Origin: JBDUCV01 sp040003255
Lineage (GTDB): Bacteria > Actinomycetota > Actinomycetes > Mycobacteriales > Jatrophihabitantaceae
Reading direction: 5' to 3'
Assembly: GCA_040003255.1 (NCBI GenBank)
Contig: JBDUCV010000005.1
Coordinates: forward strand, 1 to 56,509
Length of the DNA: 56,509 nucleotides
Below the pieces are notes generated by a model. That model worked only from the letters and a program-made list of their open reading frames with translations. It had not been told where the DNA came from and did no database searches. Each line of letters opens with the position of its first letter. Within the stretch, counting starts at the first letter, position 1. A program made the position numbers and the translations under genes. Positions 5,774 through 14,071 of this stretch are shown here, piece after piece.

Positions 5774-7351
5774 CTACGAGGATCGGCTGAGCAGGCCATA
5801 CCGGACGGCATCGTGCAGGGCCAACCAAGACGCCTCGATCACGTTGCCGTGCACGCCCACCGTCGTCCACTCTCGCTGCCCGTCCGATGTCTCGACGAGC
5901 ACCCGGGTGACGGCGTCGGTGCCGTGCTTGCCTGACAGGATGCGCACCTTGTAGTCGACGAGTTCGAGCTCGGCCAGCCGCGGATACGCCGAGCCCAGCG
6001 CCTTGCGCAGGGCCCGGTCCAACGCGTTCACCGGGCCGTTGCCCTCCTCGGTCGAGATCACCCGCTGACCGCCCGCGTGCACCTTCACGGTCGCTTCGCT
6101 GACTAGCGTGCCGTCTTCACGTCGGTCGATCATCACCCGATAAGACTCGACGGCGAACCGTTGCGGCGCGCTACCGAGCTCGTCGCGCAACAGCAACTCG
6201 AATGACGCATCGGCGGCCTCGTAGGACCATCCCGCGGACTCGCGTTCCTTGACCCGGTCAACGACCTTGCCTACCACATCGGGGCGGCCGGCGAGGTCCA
6301 CGCCGAGCTCGCGCGATTTCAGCTCGACCGACGACCGTCCGGCCATCTCGGTGATCAGGATCCGTTGGGCGTTGCCAACCGCGGACGGGTCGAGGTGGTT
6401 GTACAGCTCAGGCGAGACCTTGATCGCCGAGGCATGTAGCCCCGCCTTGTGCGCGAACGCCGAGGACCCGACGTAGGGCTGGTGGGTGTTCGGCGCCAGG
6501 TTGGCGATCTCGGCGATTGCATGTGACACCCGCACCATCTCGGCCAGCGCGCCGTCGGGTAGCACATCACGTCCCATCTTGGTGACCAGCCCACCGATGA
6601 TCCCGAAGATGTCCGCGTTCCCCGCGCGTTCGCCGTACCCGTTTGCGGTGCCCTGTGCGTGGGTCACGCCGGCGTCGACCGCCGCGAGCGTGTTGGCGAC
6701 TGCGCAGCCGGTGTCGTCCTGTGTGTGGATGCCAAGACGTATCCCGGCACGCGCGCGCACTTCCCGGACAATGTCGTGGACGCTCATCGGCAGCATCCCC
6801 CCGTTGGTGTCGCACAAGACACCGACATCGGCGCCGCCTTGCTCGGCGGCGTCCAGCACCCGCAGCCCGTAGTCGCGGTCGTGGCGGAAGCCGTCGAAGA
6901 AGTGCTCGCAGTCCAGGAACACCCGCCGTCCGTCTGCTCGCAGGAACGCGACCGTGTCTCGGACCATCGCGAGGTTCTCGGTCAGCGTCGTGCGCAGTGC
7001 CCGTTCGACATGCCACACGTCGGACTTGGCGACCAAAGTGATCACCGCGGCGCGCGAATCGAGCAGTGCGCGCACCTGTGGGTCGTCCTCGACCCGCACG
7101 CCCGCTCGCCGGGTTGCTCCGAACGCCACCAGCGTCGCGTGTTTGAGCTGCAATTCGCCGTCTGCCGCCCGGGCGAAGAACTCGGTGTCCTTGGGCACGG
7201 CCCCCGGCCAGCCGCCCTCGATGAAGCCGACACCCAGCTGGTCGAGCAGCCGGGCGACGGCGAGCTTGTCGGTCACCGAATAGCTGATGCCCTCGCGCTG
7301 GGCGCCGTCGCGCAGCGTGGTGTCGAAGAGGTGGAACTCATCGCTCAACAT
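5774..7351 (-). CDS. cimA: (R)-citramalate synthase
   Basis: This 525-residue enzyme condenses pyruvate and acetyl-CoA to citramalate, the threonine-independent entry to isoleucine. The N-terminal TIM barrel begins FHLFDTTLRDGAQREG (6-21), with metal ligands in GIHTQDD and the GTANGYGERAGNAD segment. A LeuA-like C-terminal regulatory domain (about 400-520) is present. Length and the DTTLRDG context match CimA rather than 2-isopropylmalate synthase. Start ATG 7351 has GAGGAG just upstream; the frame remains open further but out of context. It is the last gene of ilvB-ilvN-ilvC-leuB-cimA, 10 bp after leuB, whose enzyme can serve both the leucine and the citramalate routes. Confidence 0.92.
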   Translation of the reverse strand: MLSDEFHLFDTTLRDGAQREGISYSVTDKLAVARLLDQLGVGFIEGGWPGAVPKDTEFFARAADGELQLKHATLVAFGATRRAGVRVEDDPQVRALLDSRAAVITLVAKSDVWHVERALRTTLTENLAMVRDTVAFLRADGRRVFLDCEHFFDGFRHDRDYGLRVLDAAEQGGADVGVLCDTNGGMLPMSVHDIVREVRARAGIRLGIHTQDDTGCAVANTLAAVDAGVTHAQGTANGYGERAGNADIFGIIGGLVTKMGRDVLPDGALAEMVRVSHAIAEIANLAPNTHQPYVGSSAFAHKAGLHASAIKVSPELYNHLDPSAVGNAQRILITEMAGRSSVELKSRELGVDLAGRPDVVGKVVDRVKERESAGWSYEAADASFELLLRDELGSAPQRFAVESYRVMIDRREDGTLVSEATVKVHAGGQRVISTEEGNGPVNALDRALRKALGSAYPRLAELELVDYKVRILSGKHGTDAVTRVLVETSDGQREWTTVGVHGNVIEASWLALHDAVRYGLLSRSS

Positions 7352-7361
7352 GGCGCTCTCC

Positions 7362-8381
7362 TCACGACGCGGCCTTGGCCAGCCGCTCGCCGATCTCGGT
7401 GGTCGTGCCGGGGTGACGCGAGTCGCGAGCGGCCAGGTCTGCGGCGACCGCTGCTTCGACGTGACGTGCCGCGTCGTCGTGACCGAGGTGCGCCAGCAGC
7501 ATCGCGACCGAAAGCACCGCGGCGGTGGGGTCGGCCTTGCCCTGTCCGGCGATGTCGGGCGCGGAGCCATGCACCGGCTCGAACATTGACGGATTCGCGC
7601 CGCTGACATCGAGGTTGCCGCTCGCCGCGAGCCCGATGCCGCCGGCGATGGCGGCGCCCAGATCGGTGAGGATGTCGCCGAACAGGTTGTCGGTGACGAT
7701 CACGTCGAAGCGTCCGGGGTCGGTGACGAAGAAGATCGTGGCTGCATCGACGTGCTGGTAGGCCACGGTGACCGTGGGGAAGTCGTCGGCCACCGCCGCG
7801 ACGGTGCGGGTCCACAGGTCACCCGCGTGGACGAGGACGTTGTTCTTGTGCACCAGGGTGAGATGCCGTCGCGGTCGCATCGCGGCGCGGCGAAACGCGT
7901 CGCGGACCACCCGCTCGACGCCGAACGCGGTGTTGACGCTGACCTCGCTGGCCACCTCGTGCGGTGTCCCCTTGCGCAGCGCTCCCCCGGTGCCTGCATA
8001 GGGTCCCTCGGTTCCCTCACGCACCACCACCATGTCGATGGATGGCTGGCCGGCCAACGGGCTCGCCACGCCAGGAAACAGCTTCACCGGCCGCAGGTTC
8101 ACGTGGTGGTCGAGCTCGAAGCGCAGCCGCAACAGCAGACCGCGCTCGAGCACCCCGGACGGCACGGACGGATCGCCGACCGCGCCGAGCAGGATCGCGT
8201 CCTGTTCGCGCAGCTCGGCCAGCACCGAGTCCGGCAGCGTCTCGCCGGTGCGGTGCCACCGCCCGGCTCCCAGGTCGTAGCGGGTCGCCTCGACACCCGG
8301 CACCAGGGCATCGAGCACGAGCATCGCTTGCTCGATCACCTCGACACCGATGCCGTCGCCGGGAATGACCGCCAGCTTCAC
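7362..8381 (-). CDS. leuB: 3-isopropylmalate dehydrogenase
   Basis: A 339-residue NAD-dependent decarboxylating dehydrogenase that oxidises 3-isopropylmalate in leucine synthesis, and methylmalate in the citramalate route. It starts VKLAVIPGDGIGVEV. It carries LRLRFELDHHVNLRPVK for substrate arginines, VREGTEGPYAG, the DNLFGDILTDLGA metal-binding segment, and EPVHGSAPDIAG for NAD. The start is GTG 8381, 25 bp after ilvC in the same direction. leuC and leuD are not in the window. Regulation is presumably through the attenuator upstream of ilvB. Confidence 0.96.
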   Translation of the reverse strand: MKLAVIPGDGIGVEVIEQAMLVLDALVPGVEATRYDLGAGRWHRTGETLPDSVLAELREQDAILLGAVGDPSVPSGVLERGLLLRLRFELDHHVNLRPVKLFPGVASPLAGQPSIDMVVVREGTEGPYAGTGGALRKGTPHEVASEVSVNTAFGVERVVRDAFRRAAMRPRRHLTLVHKNNVLVHAGDLWTRTVAAVADDFPTVTVAYQHVDAATIFFVTDPGRFDVIVTDNLFGDILTDLGAAIAGGIGLAASGNLDVSGANPSMFEPVHGSAPDIAGQGKADPTAAVLSVAMLLAHLGHDDAARHVEAAVAADLAARDSRHPGTTTEIGERLAKAAS

Positions 8382-8406
8382 GACGACACCGGCGACCGGA
8401 GCAGCC

Positions 8407-9435
8407 TCATCGGGTAGCCGTGCCCTCGGTGTAGTCGTCGTCGCTGGCGACCCAACTCATCAGCCCACGCAGCTCGCGACCCACCGACTCGATCGGGTGC
8501 TGCTCCCCCTTGGCACGCAGTGACCGGAACTCCGGAGCACCGGCGTCCTGGTCGGCAATGAAGCGCTGCGCGAAGGTCCCGTCCTGGATATCGCGCAGTA
8601 CCGCCTGCATGTTGGCCTTGACCTGCTCGTCGATGACGCGCGGCCCTGACACATAATCGCCGTACTCCGCGGTGTCCGACACCGACCACCGTTGCTTGGC
8701 GATGCCACCTTCGTACATCAGATCGACGATCAACTTGAGCTCATGCAGGCATTCGAAGTACGCGATCTCAGGGGCATAACCGGCCTCGGTTAGCACCTCG
8801 AACCCGTACATGACCAACTGCGATGCGCCACCGCACAACACCGCCTGTTCGCCAAACAGGTCGGTCTCGGTCTCTTCGGTGAACGTCGTCCCGATGGCGC
8901 CCGCCCGGGTTCCGCCAATGGCCTTCGCGTAGGAAAGCGCAAGGGCGAGCGCGTTCCCGGAAGCATCCTGTTCGACCGCAACCAGCACCGGCACGCCCTT
9001 GCCGTCGACGAACTGGCGGCGCACCAGGTGACCGGGACCCTTCGGTGCCACCATCGCGACATCCACCCCGCCCGGCGGCTTGATGTAGCCGTAACGGATG
9101 TTGAACCCATGCCCGAACATCAGCGCGTCGCCGTCGCGCAGGTTCGGCTCGATTGATTCCGCGTAGAGCCTCCGCTGTGCGGGGTCGGGAGCCAGCACCA
9201 TGATCAGGTCTGCCTCGGCAGTCGCAGCGGCGGGCGCGAGCACGCGCAATCCCTCGTCCGCGGCCTTGCCGCGGCTGCGCGACCCTTCGGGCAGGCCGAC
9301 GCGCACATCCACGCCCGAATCGCGCAGGCTCAGCGCGTGGGCGTGGCCCTGGCTGCCGTAGCCGAGTACGGCGACCCGGCGACCCTGCACGACCGAGAGG
9401 TCGGCGTCGTCGTCGTAGTAGATCTGCACTGCCAT
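8407..9435 (-). CDS. ilvC: Ketol-acid reductoisomerase (class I)
   Basis: The 342-residue enzyme rearranges and reduces acetolactate and acetohydroxybutyrate, using NADPH and Mg2+. The nucleotide-binding GYGSQG lies at residues 25-30 and APKGPGHLVRRQF follows the Rossmann domain. The C-terminal knotted domain has the metal ligands in ETDLFGEQAVL and ECLHELKLIVDL. The length is typical of the short bacterial class I form. It lies between ilvN and leuB, with a short gap on either side. Confidence 0.97.
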   Translation of the reverse strand: MAVQIYYDDDADLSVVQGRRVAVLGYGSQGHAHALSLRDSGVDVRVGLPEGSRSRGKAADEGLRVLAPAAATAEADLIMVLAPDPAQRRLYAESIEPNLRDGDALMFGHGFNIRYGYIKPPGGVDVAMVAPKGPGHLVRRQFVDGKGVPVLVAVEQDASGNALALALSYAKAIGGTRAGAIGTTFTEETETDLFGEQAVLCGGASQLVMYGFEVLTEAGYAPEIAYFECLHELKLIVDLMYEGGIAKQRWSVSDTAEYGDYVSGPRVIDEQVKANMQAVLRDIQDGTFAQRFIADQDAGAPEFRSLRAKGEQHPIESVGRELRGLMSWVASDDDYTEGTATR

Positions 9436-9457
9436 CTGTCGGGACTGCCCTTCGGGA

Positions 9458-9982
9458 TCAGGCGCTGCGGTCGACGGACCGAAGCGCGGCTTGGGTCATC
9501 GAGCGCGGCCCGCGGCCGAGCGCGACCATGCCGGACTGCACCATTTCGCGAATGCCGTACGGCTCAATCATCTTGATCATCGCGTCGAGCTTCGCGGGCG
9601 GACCGGTGACCTCGAGCGTGAGCACCTCGGGCCCGACGTCGACCACCTTGGCCTTGAACAGCTCGACCGTTTCCAGGACGCCTCGGCGGGTGGCATCGTC
9701 GGCGCGCACCTTCAGCAGCAGCAGTTCGCGCTGCACGGAATGGCCTTCTTCCAGCTCGACGATCTTCAACACGTTGACGAGCTTGTTCAGCTGCTTGGTG
9801 ACCTGTTCGAGGACGTCGCCCTCGACGCTGACCGCGATCGTGATGCGCGAGATCTCCTCGCGCTCGGTCGGTCCGACCGCGAGCGAGGTGATGTTGAAGC
9901 CGCGCCGGCTGAACAGGCCGGCCACCCGGGTGAGGACACCCGGCTTGTTCTCGACCAGCACCGAGAGGGTGTGAGTACTCAT
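9458..9982 (-). CDS. ilvN: Acetolactate synthase small (regulatory) subunit
   Basis: A 174-residue ACT-domain protein. The N-terminal ACT domain (HTLSVLVENKPGVLTRVAGLFSRRG, then ITSLAVGPT) binds valine in known relatives and gives feedback inhibition. The second half, with RELLLLKVRA and VEVTGPPAKLDAMI-like segments, completes the usual two-part IlvN fold. It partners the catalytic subunit encoded 9 bp upstream. The ATG has a GGAG only a few bases away, suggesting translation coupled to ilvB. Confidence 0.96.
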   Translation of the reverse strand: MSTHTLSVLVENKPGVLTRVAGLFSRRGFNITSLAVGPTEREEISRITIAVSVEGDVLEQVTKQLNKLVNVLKIVELEEGHSVQRELLLLKVRADDATRRGVLETVELFKAKVVDVGPEVLTLEVTGPPAKLDAMIKMIEPYGIREMVQSGMVALGRGPRSMTQAALRSVDRSA

Positions 9983-9991
9983 GGCTCCTCG

Positions 9992-11791
9992 CTACTCGTC
10001 GCTGTCGAAAACCGGGCGCAGTCCGCGCGCCGCGACGATGCTGTCGTTTGACGTCCCTGCCGTCACCATCGGCCAGACCATTGCGTCCTTGCCGACGGTG
10101 AAGTCGATGACCACTGGGGCGTCGTCTATCGACATCGCCTTCTCGATCGTCGCGTCGACCTCATCCTTCGTCTCGCACCGCAACCCGACGCAGCCCAAAG
10201 CCTCGGCCAGCTTCACGAAATCGGGCACTCGGCGCTGCTCACCGGCCGAGCGCGCGGTGAGGTGGGTGCCGAGATCGGTCTGGCTGTAACGCTCTTCGTA
10301 GAACAGCGTTTGCCACTGGCGAACCATGCCGAGGTGGCCGTTGTTGATCACAGCAACCTTGATCGGAATGTTCTCCACCGCGCAGGTGGCCAACTCCTGG
10401 TTGGTCATCTGGAAGCAACCGTCGCCGTCGATCGCCCAGACTAAGGTTTCCGGCCGCCCGACCTTGGCGCCCATCGCGGCCGGCACGGCGTAGCCCATCG
10501 TTCCCGCGCCGCCGGAATTGAGCCAGGTGTAGGGCTTCTCGTAACCGATGAACTGGGCGGCCCACATTTGGTGCTGACCAACGCCGGCGGCATAGATGGC
10601 ATCAGGGCCGCCGATCACGCCTAGCCGCTCGATCACGAACTGCGGCGCAAGCGACCCGTCGGCCGGCTCGTCGTAGCCGAGCGGATAGGTCTCACGCCAC
10701 TGGTCGACCTGCGTCCACCATCCGGTGAGGTCGGCTCGGGTGCCGGCCGCGAACTCAACCTGTACAGCCGGGATCAACTCGGTGAGCACTTCGCGGATAT
10801 CGCCGACGATCGGCACGTCGGCCACCCGGTTCTTGCCGATCTCGGCCGGGTCGATGTCGGCGTGGATGACCACGGCGTTCGGGGCGAATGTATCGAGCCG
10901 GCCGGTGACCCGGTCGTCGAAGCGGGTGCCCAGCGCAATCAGCAGGTCGGCCTTCTGCAGCGCGGTGACGGCGGCGACCGTGCCGTGCATGCCGGGCATG
11001 CCGAGATGCTGCCGATGGCTGTCGGGAAACGCCCCGCGGGCCATCAGCGTCGTGACCAAAGGGATGCCGGTGAGCTCGGCCAGTTCGCGCAATTGAGCGC
11101 ACGCCCGGCCCTTGAGGACGCCGCCTCCGACGTAGAGCACCGGCCTGCGGGCCTGGCTGATCAGCCGTGCCGCCTCGCGGATCTGCTTGCCATGCGGGCG
11201 GGTCACCGGGCGGTAGCCGGGCAGGTCGATGCGGGGCGGCCAGTTGAATGCAGCGCGCTCTTGCAACACGTCCTTGGGCACATCGACCAGCACCGGCCCG
11301 GGACGGCCGGTCGAGGCCAGGTGGAACGCCTCGGCAATGGCGCGCGGCAGGTCCGCCGCCGACTGCACCAGGAAGTTGTGCTTCGTGATCGGCAGCGTGA
11401 TGCCGGAGATATCGGCTTCCTGGAACGCGTCGGTGCCGATGAACGCCCGTCCGACCTGGCCGGTTATCGCGACGATCGGCACCGAGTCCATGTAGGCGTC
11501 CGCGATCGGGGTGACGAGGTTGGTCGCCCCCGGCCCAGAGGTCGCCATGCACACCCCGACCTTGCCGGTGGCCTGCGCGTATCCCTCCGCGGCGTGTCCC
11601 GCGCCCTGCTCGTGGCGGACCAGGATGTGCCGCACCCTCGTGGAGTCATAGAGGGGGTCGTACGCGGGGAGGATCGCTCCCCCAGGAATGCCGAAGACGA
11701 CGTCCGCGCCGATCTCCTCCAGCGATCGGACGAGCGCCTGCGCACCGGTCAGCTCGCCGGGACCCCGGCTAGCGGATGTCGGAGCGGTCAT
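9992..11791 (-). CDS. ilvB: Acetolactate synthase large (catalytic) subunit
   Basis: The 599-residue TPP-dependent enzyme joins two pyruvates to acetolactate, or pyruvate and 2-ketobutyrate to acetohydroxybutyrate. It has the N-terminal VFGIPGGAILP and RHEQGAGHAAEGYA (the catalytic Glu activating TPP is expected in this region), a central FAD-type domain, and the TPP motif GDGCFQMTNQELATC ending in VINNGHLG. The ATG at 11791 is chosen because GGAAGG lies just upstream; the in-frame extension to 11860 runs through the attenuator hairpin and is not coding. It is the first structural gene of the operon. Confidence 0.97.
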   Translation of the reverse strand: MTAPTSASRGPGELTGAQALVRSLEEIGADVVFGIPGGAILPAYDPLYDSTRVRHILVRHEQGAGHAAEGYAQATGKVGVCMATSGPGATNLVTPIADAYMDSVPIVAITGQVGRAFIGTDAFQEADISGITLPITKHNFLVQSAADLPRAIAEAFHLASTGRPGPVLVDVPKDVLQERAAFNWPPRIDLPGYRPVTRPHGKQIREAARLISQARRPVLYVGGGVLKGRACAQLRELAELTGIPLVTTLMARGAFPDSHRQHLGMPGMHGTVAAVTALQKADLLIALGTRFDDRVTGRLDTFAPNAVVIHADIDPAEIGKNRVADVPIVGDIREVLTELIPAVQVEFAAGTRADLTGWWTQVDQWRETYPLGYDEPADGSLAPQFVIERLGVIGGPDAIYAAGVGQHQMWAAQFIGYEKPYTWLNSGGAGTMGYAVPAAMGAKVGRPETLVWAIDGDGCFQMTNQELATCAVENIPIKVAVINNGHLGMVRQWQTLFYEERYSQTDLGTHLTARSAGEQRRVPDFVKLAEALGCVGLRCETKDEVDATIEKAMSIDDAPVVIDFTVGKDAMVWPMVTAGTSNDSIVAARGLRPVFDSDE

Positions 11792-11836
11792 GGCAGTGCC
11801 CTTCCTGGATCGTGTCCCGATGCTCGGACGTGCAAC

Positions 11837-11867
11837 AAAAAACCCCTCGTGCTGATGCACGAAGGGT
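11837..11867 (-). terminator. Rho-independent attenuator terminator of the ilvB leader
   Basis: In the minus-strand RNA the sequence ACCCUUCGUGC, a 4-nt AUCA loop, then GCACGAGGGGU form a 10-bp stem with one U-G wobble, followed by six U residues. It sits between the leader peptide stop (11893) and the ilvB start (11791). It is a textbook intrinsic terminator, rare in this high-GC sequence, and is best read as an attenuator. Confidence 0.85.
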
Positions 11868-11875
11868 TAGCGCGT

Positions 11876-11911
11876 CGAGGAGGTCGGTGACCTCACTCGA
11901 CGCGCCTGCTG
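11876..11911 (-). promoter_or_regulatory. Leader hairpin overlapping the leader-peptide stop codon
   Basis: In the minus-strand RNA GCGCGTCGAG pairs with CTCGACGCGC (10 bp). Inside it GAGGTC pairs with GACCTC around a 3-nt loop, with one bulged T. The structure covers the end of the leader peptide and lies just before the terminator. It is probably the pause or competing structure of the attenuator. The exact antiterminator pairing is not clear to me. Confidence 0.65.
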
Positions 11912-11931
11912 ATGAGTACGAACTGGCGCAC
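11893..11931 (-). CDS. ilvB operon leader peptide (12 codons)
   Basis: From GTG 11931 the frame reads fM-R-Q-F-V-L-I-S-R-R-V-E and stops with TGA. The consecutive Val-Leu-Ile codons, plus another Val, are what a branched-chain amino acid attenuator needs: a ribosome short of any of these charged tRNAs stalls and changes folding of the hairpins that follow. The peptide has no Shine-Dalgarno. A -10 element TAGCCT ends 7 nt before the GTG, so it is probably translated from a leaderless transcript. Similar leaders precede ilvB in other actinobacteria. Confidence 0.8.
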   Translation of the reverse strand: MRQFVLISRRVE

Positions 11932-11938
11932 GTGGCAG

Positions 11939-11968
11939 AGGCTACACGGCCCGGCAACGGGAGTTCAA
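11939..11968 (-). promoter_or_regulatory. Promoter of the ilvB-ilvN-ilvC-leuB-cimA operon
   Basis: TTGAAC (-35, 11963-11968) and TAGCCT (-10, 11939-11944) are separated by 18 bp. Transcription would begin at or near the leader-peptide GTG (11931). This is the best -35/-10 pair I found in the window. Confidence 0.65.
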
Positions 11969-12012
11969 CGAACCGGGATGGCCGTCCCAAAATGCGAGAT
12001 GAGCCAACGCCC

Positions 12013-12231
12013 TCAGCCGTCGCTCTTCTTCTTCTTGCCGATGCTCGGGAAGCGCTTCTTGACCGCCGCCCGCACCTTCTTCTCTTCCGCCGGCGTGCCG
12101 TGCTGGGCGACGCGGGCGAGCGCATTGCGTGCGTGTGCCTTGTCGGGGATCGGGTACTTGCGCTTGCCCGGCAAGGCGAACGACTTTTTCCCCAGCTTCG
12201 CCCGCTTCTTCGCGGTCAGCTCCTTGGCCAT
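12013..12231 (-). CDS. Small lysine-rich conserved protein
   Basis: The 72-residue product is strongly basic, beginning MAKELTAKKRAKLGKKSFA and containing PGKRKYPIPDKAHARNALARV and a KKRFPSIGKKKKSDG tail. The segment around YPIPDKAHARNALAR resembles a short domain found in many phage and actinobacterial proteins of unknown function. An AGGA lies about 8 nt before the ATG. High charge suggests nucleic-acid binding, but that is a guess. It lies between the ilv attenuator region and the GH13 gene, on the same strand. Confidence 0.7.
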   Translation of the reverse strand: MAKELTAKKRAKLGKKSFALPGKRKYPIPDKAHARNALARVAQHGTPAEEKKVRAAVKKRFPSIGKKKKSDG

Positions 12232-12317
12232 GTTGGCGTCCTACCCGCGGGACACCGAGGTTCTAACGTCGAGCGCGTCGAGCGCCGAGTTCCGGACGAT
12301 CGCGCGGGGTCGGCGCG

Positions 12318-13982
12318 TCAGCCGGCGTTGCTCCGCCGCAACCGAATCCAGCGGTAACCCCACCCGGAGAGCTCGAGGTGGGTCAGCCGGGTGGTAGGCC
12401 GCGAGTACTCGGCGTCGGCGAAGACGTCGAACGGGCGATCCGGCGAGTCGAGGCCCTCGAGCCGGCCGATGTCGAAGGTGGTCGGTACGTCGGCCAGATT
12501 GTGCAGGAGCAGCACCGATCCCTCGGGTGCGTCGAAGCGGTGCGCGAGCACGGAAGCGGGCAGCGGCAGGTCGAGGACGGTGCACTTGCCGACGCCGATC
12601 TCGGGGCATTCGCGCAGCGTCCGGATGAGCTGCTCGAACCATCGCAGCAGTGAGTGTGGAGCGCGTTCCTGCGCTCGCACGTTTACCCGATGCCAACCGT
12701 AGGTCCCGCGTTGCGTCATGGGCCGGATGAGGGCGGCCTCGTCAGCTGTGGAAAACCCACCGTTCGCGAGGTCGGCCCATTGCATCGGGGTGCGAATCGC
12801 ATCCCGGCCGGGCAGCGAAAGGTTCTCGCCCATCCCGATTTCCTCTCCGGCGCGCACCACCGGTGTGCCGGGCATCGCGAACTGCAGCGCGTAGGCGAGT
12901 TGGATGTGGCGCTGGTCGCCGCGCAGCATCGGCGCGAGACGGCGTCGGATGCCCCGTCCATAGAGCCGCATCTCCTCCTTCGGCGCGAAGGCGCGGAACG
13001 CGTCGCTGCGCTGTTCTTGCGTCAGGCGAGACAGATCGAGTTCGTCGTGGTTGCGAAGGAAGGTGGCCCACTGGGCCATGTCCTGCAATGCCGGCAGGGT
13101 GCGCAGGGCGTCGACGAGCGGCTCGGCTTGGCGGCGGGCCAGCGCCAACCACAGCCGGGCGTTGAGCAGGAACGAGAACATCATGTGCGCGCGGTCATTC
13201 GGGCCATCCGGGCTGATCCCGGTGTACTTCGGCAGGTCGTCGGCGTCGACGTTGGCTTCGCAGAGCAGCACCGCGTCGCCGCGGCGCCACTGCACGTCCT
13301 GACGCCAGTCGTCGAGGATCGACCAATCCATCGGACCCGGGTCTACGCCCGGCGAGACCAGCTCGAGCACGAACGGCGCACCGTCGATGCGGAAGCCTGA
13401 CACGCCCATCTGCAGCCAGAACGCGATCACCCGCTTGATCTCGGCGCGGACCTGAGGATTCGCCCAGTTCAGGTCCGGCTGGAAGTCGTAAAAGCGGTGG
13501 TAGTACCACGCCTTCGCATCTTCGTCGAAGGTCCAGGTCTCGGTCTGCTCCCCGGGAAAGACGATGCCTTGACGGCGATCCGGCGGCTCGTCCGTACTCC
13601 ACACGTACCAATCGCGGTGGGGCGAGTCGGGACTGCTGCGCGCCGACTGGAACCACGGGTGTTCGTCGGAGGTGTGGTTAACGACGAGGTCGAGCACCAG
13701 GTGGATGCCTCGCCCGCGCGCTTCGGCCGCGAGCTCGGCCATGTCGCCAAGCGTCCCCAGCCTCGGGTCGACGTTGTAGTAGTCGCTGACGTCGTAACCG
13801 TCGTCGCGATGCGGTGAGGGATGGATCGGGTTGAGCCAGAGGCAGGTGACGCCGAGTCGCGACAGGTAGTCCAAGCGGCTGATCAGCCCGCGCAGGTCGC
13901 CGCACCCGTCACCGTTGGAGTCCTGAAACGAGGCCACCTCGACGCAGTAGATGACCGCTTCCTTGTACCAGCGCTCGCTCAC
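12318..13982 (-). CDS. GH13 alpha-amylase family enzyme, trehalose-synthase-like
   Basis: A 554-residue enzyme of glycoside hydrolase family 13. It has DSNGDGCGDLRGL, DLVVNHTSDEHPWF, the nucleophile Asp200 in GFRIDGAPF, the acid/base Glu242 in LLCEANVD and Asp313 in FLRNHDELD, then AGEEIGMGENLSLPGRDAIRTPMQW. These resemble TreS, and a clear treS is present later in this window, so this is a second, diverged member. It stands alone, outside the glucan cluster. Trehalose/maltose isomerase or alpha-glucosidase activity are both possible; sequence alone does not decide. Downstream is the lysine-rich small protein. Confidence 0.85.
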   Translation of the reverse strand: MSERWYKEAVIYCVEVASFQDSNGDGCGDLRGLISRLDYLSRLGVTCLWLNPIHPSPHRDDGYDVSDYYNVDPRLGTLGDMAELAAEARGRGIHLVLDLVVNHTSDEHPWFQSARSSPDSPHRDWYVWSTDEPPDRRQGIVFPGEQTETWTFDEDAKAWYYHRFYDFQPDLNWANPQVRAEIKRVIAFWLQMGVSGFRIDGAPFVLELVSPGVDPGPMDWSILDDWRQDVQWRRGDAVLLCEANVDADDLPKYTGISPDGPNDRAHMMFSFLLNARLWLALARRQAEPLVDALRTLPALQDMAQWATFLRNHDELDLSRLTQEQRSDAFRAFAPKEEMRLYGRGIRRRLAPMLRGDQRHIQLAYALQFAMPGTPVVRAGEEIGMGENLSLPGRDAIRTPMQWADLANGGFSTADEAALIRPMTQRGTYGWHRVNVRAQERAPHSLLRWFEQLIRTLRECPEIGVGKCTVLDLPLPASVLAHRFDAPEGSVLLLHNLADVPTTFDIGRLEGLDSPDRPFDVFADAEYSRPTTRLTHLELSGWGYRWIRLRRSNAG

Positions 13983-14071
13983 GGCTGCTCACCCTCAAAG
14001 TTCATCAGGTTCCTCGCTCGCGCGATGCCCTTCGCTCGCGGTTGCCGACATGCCGCTCGGCGAGCCGTCAT

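Noticed and set aside
11792..11860. In-frame N-terminal extension of ilvB
   Set aside because: The extension reads through the U-tract and stem of the attenuator terminator; a proper ribosome binding site lies before ATG 11791.
12318..13982. treS as the name for the solitary GH13 gene
   Set aside because: A better treS lies in the glgE operon; the solitary protein is diverged and its reaction is unknown.
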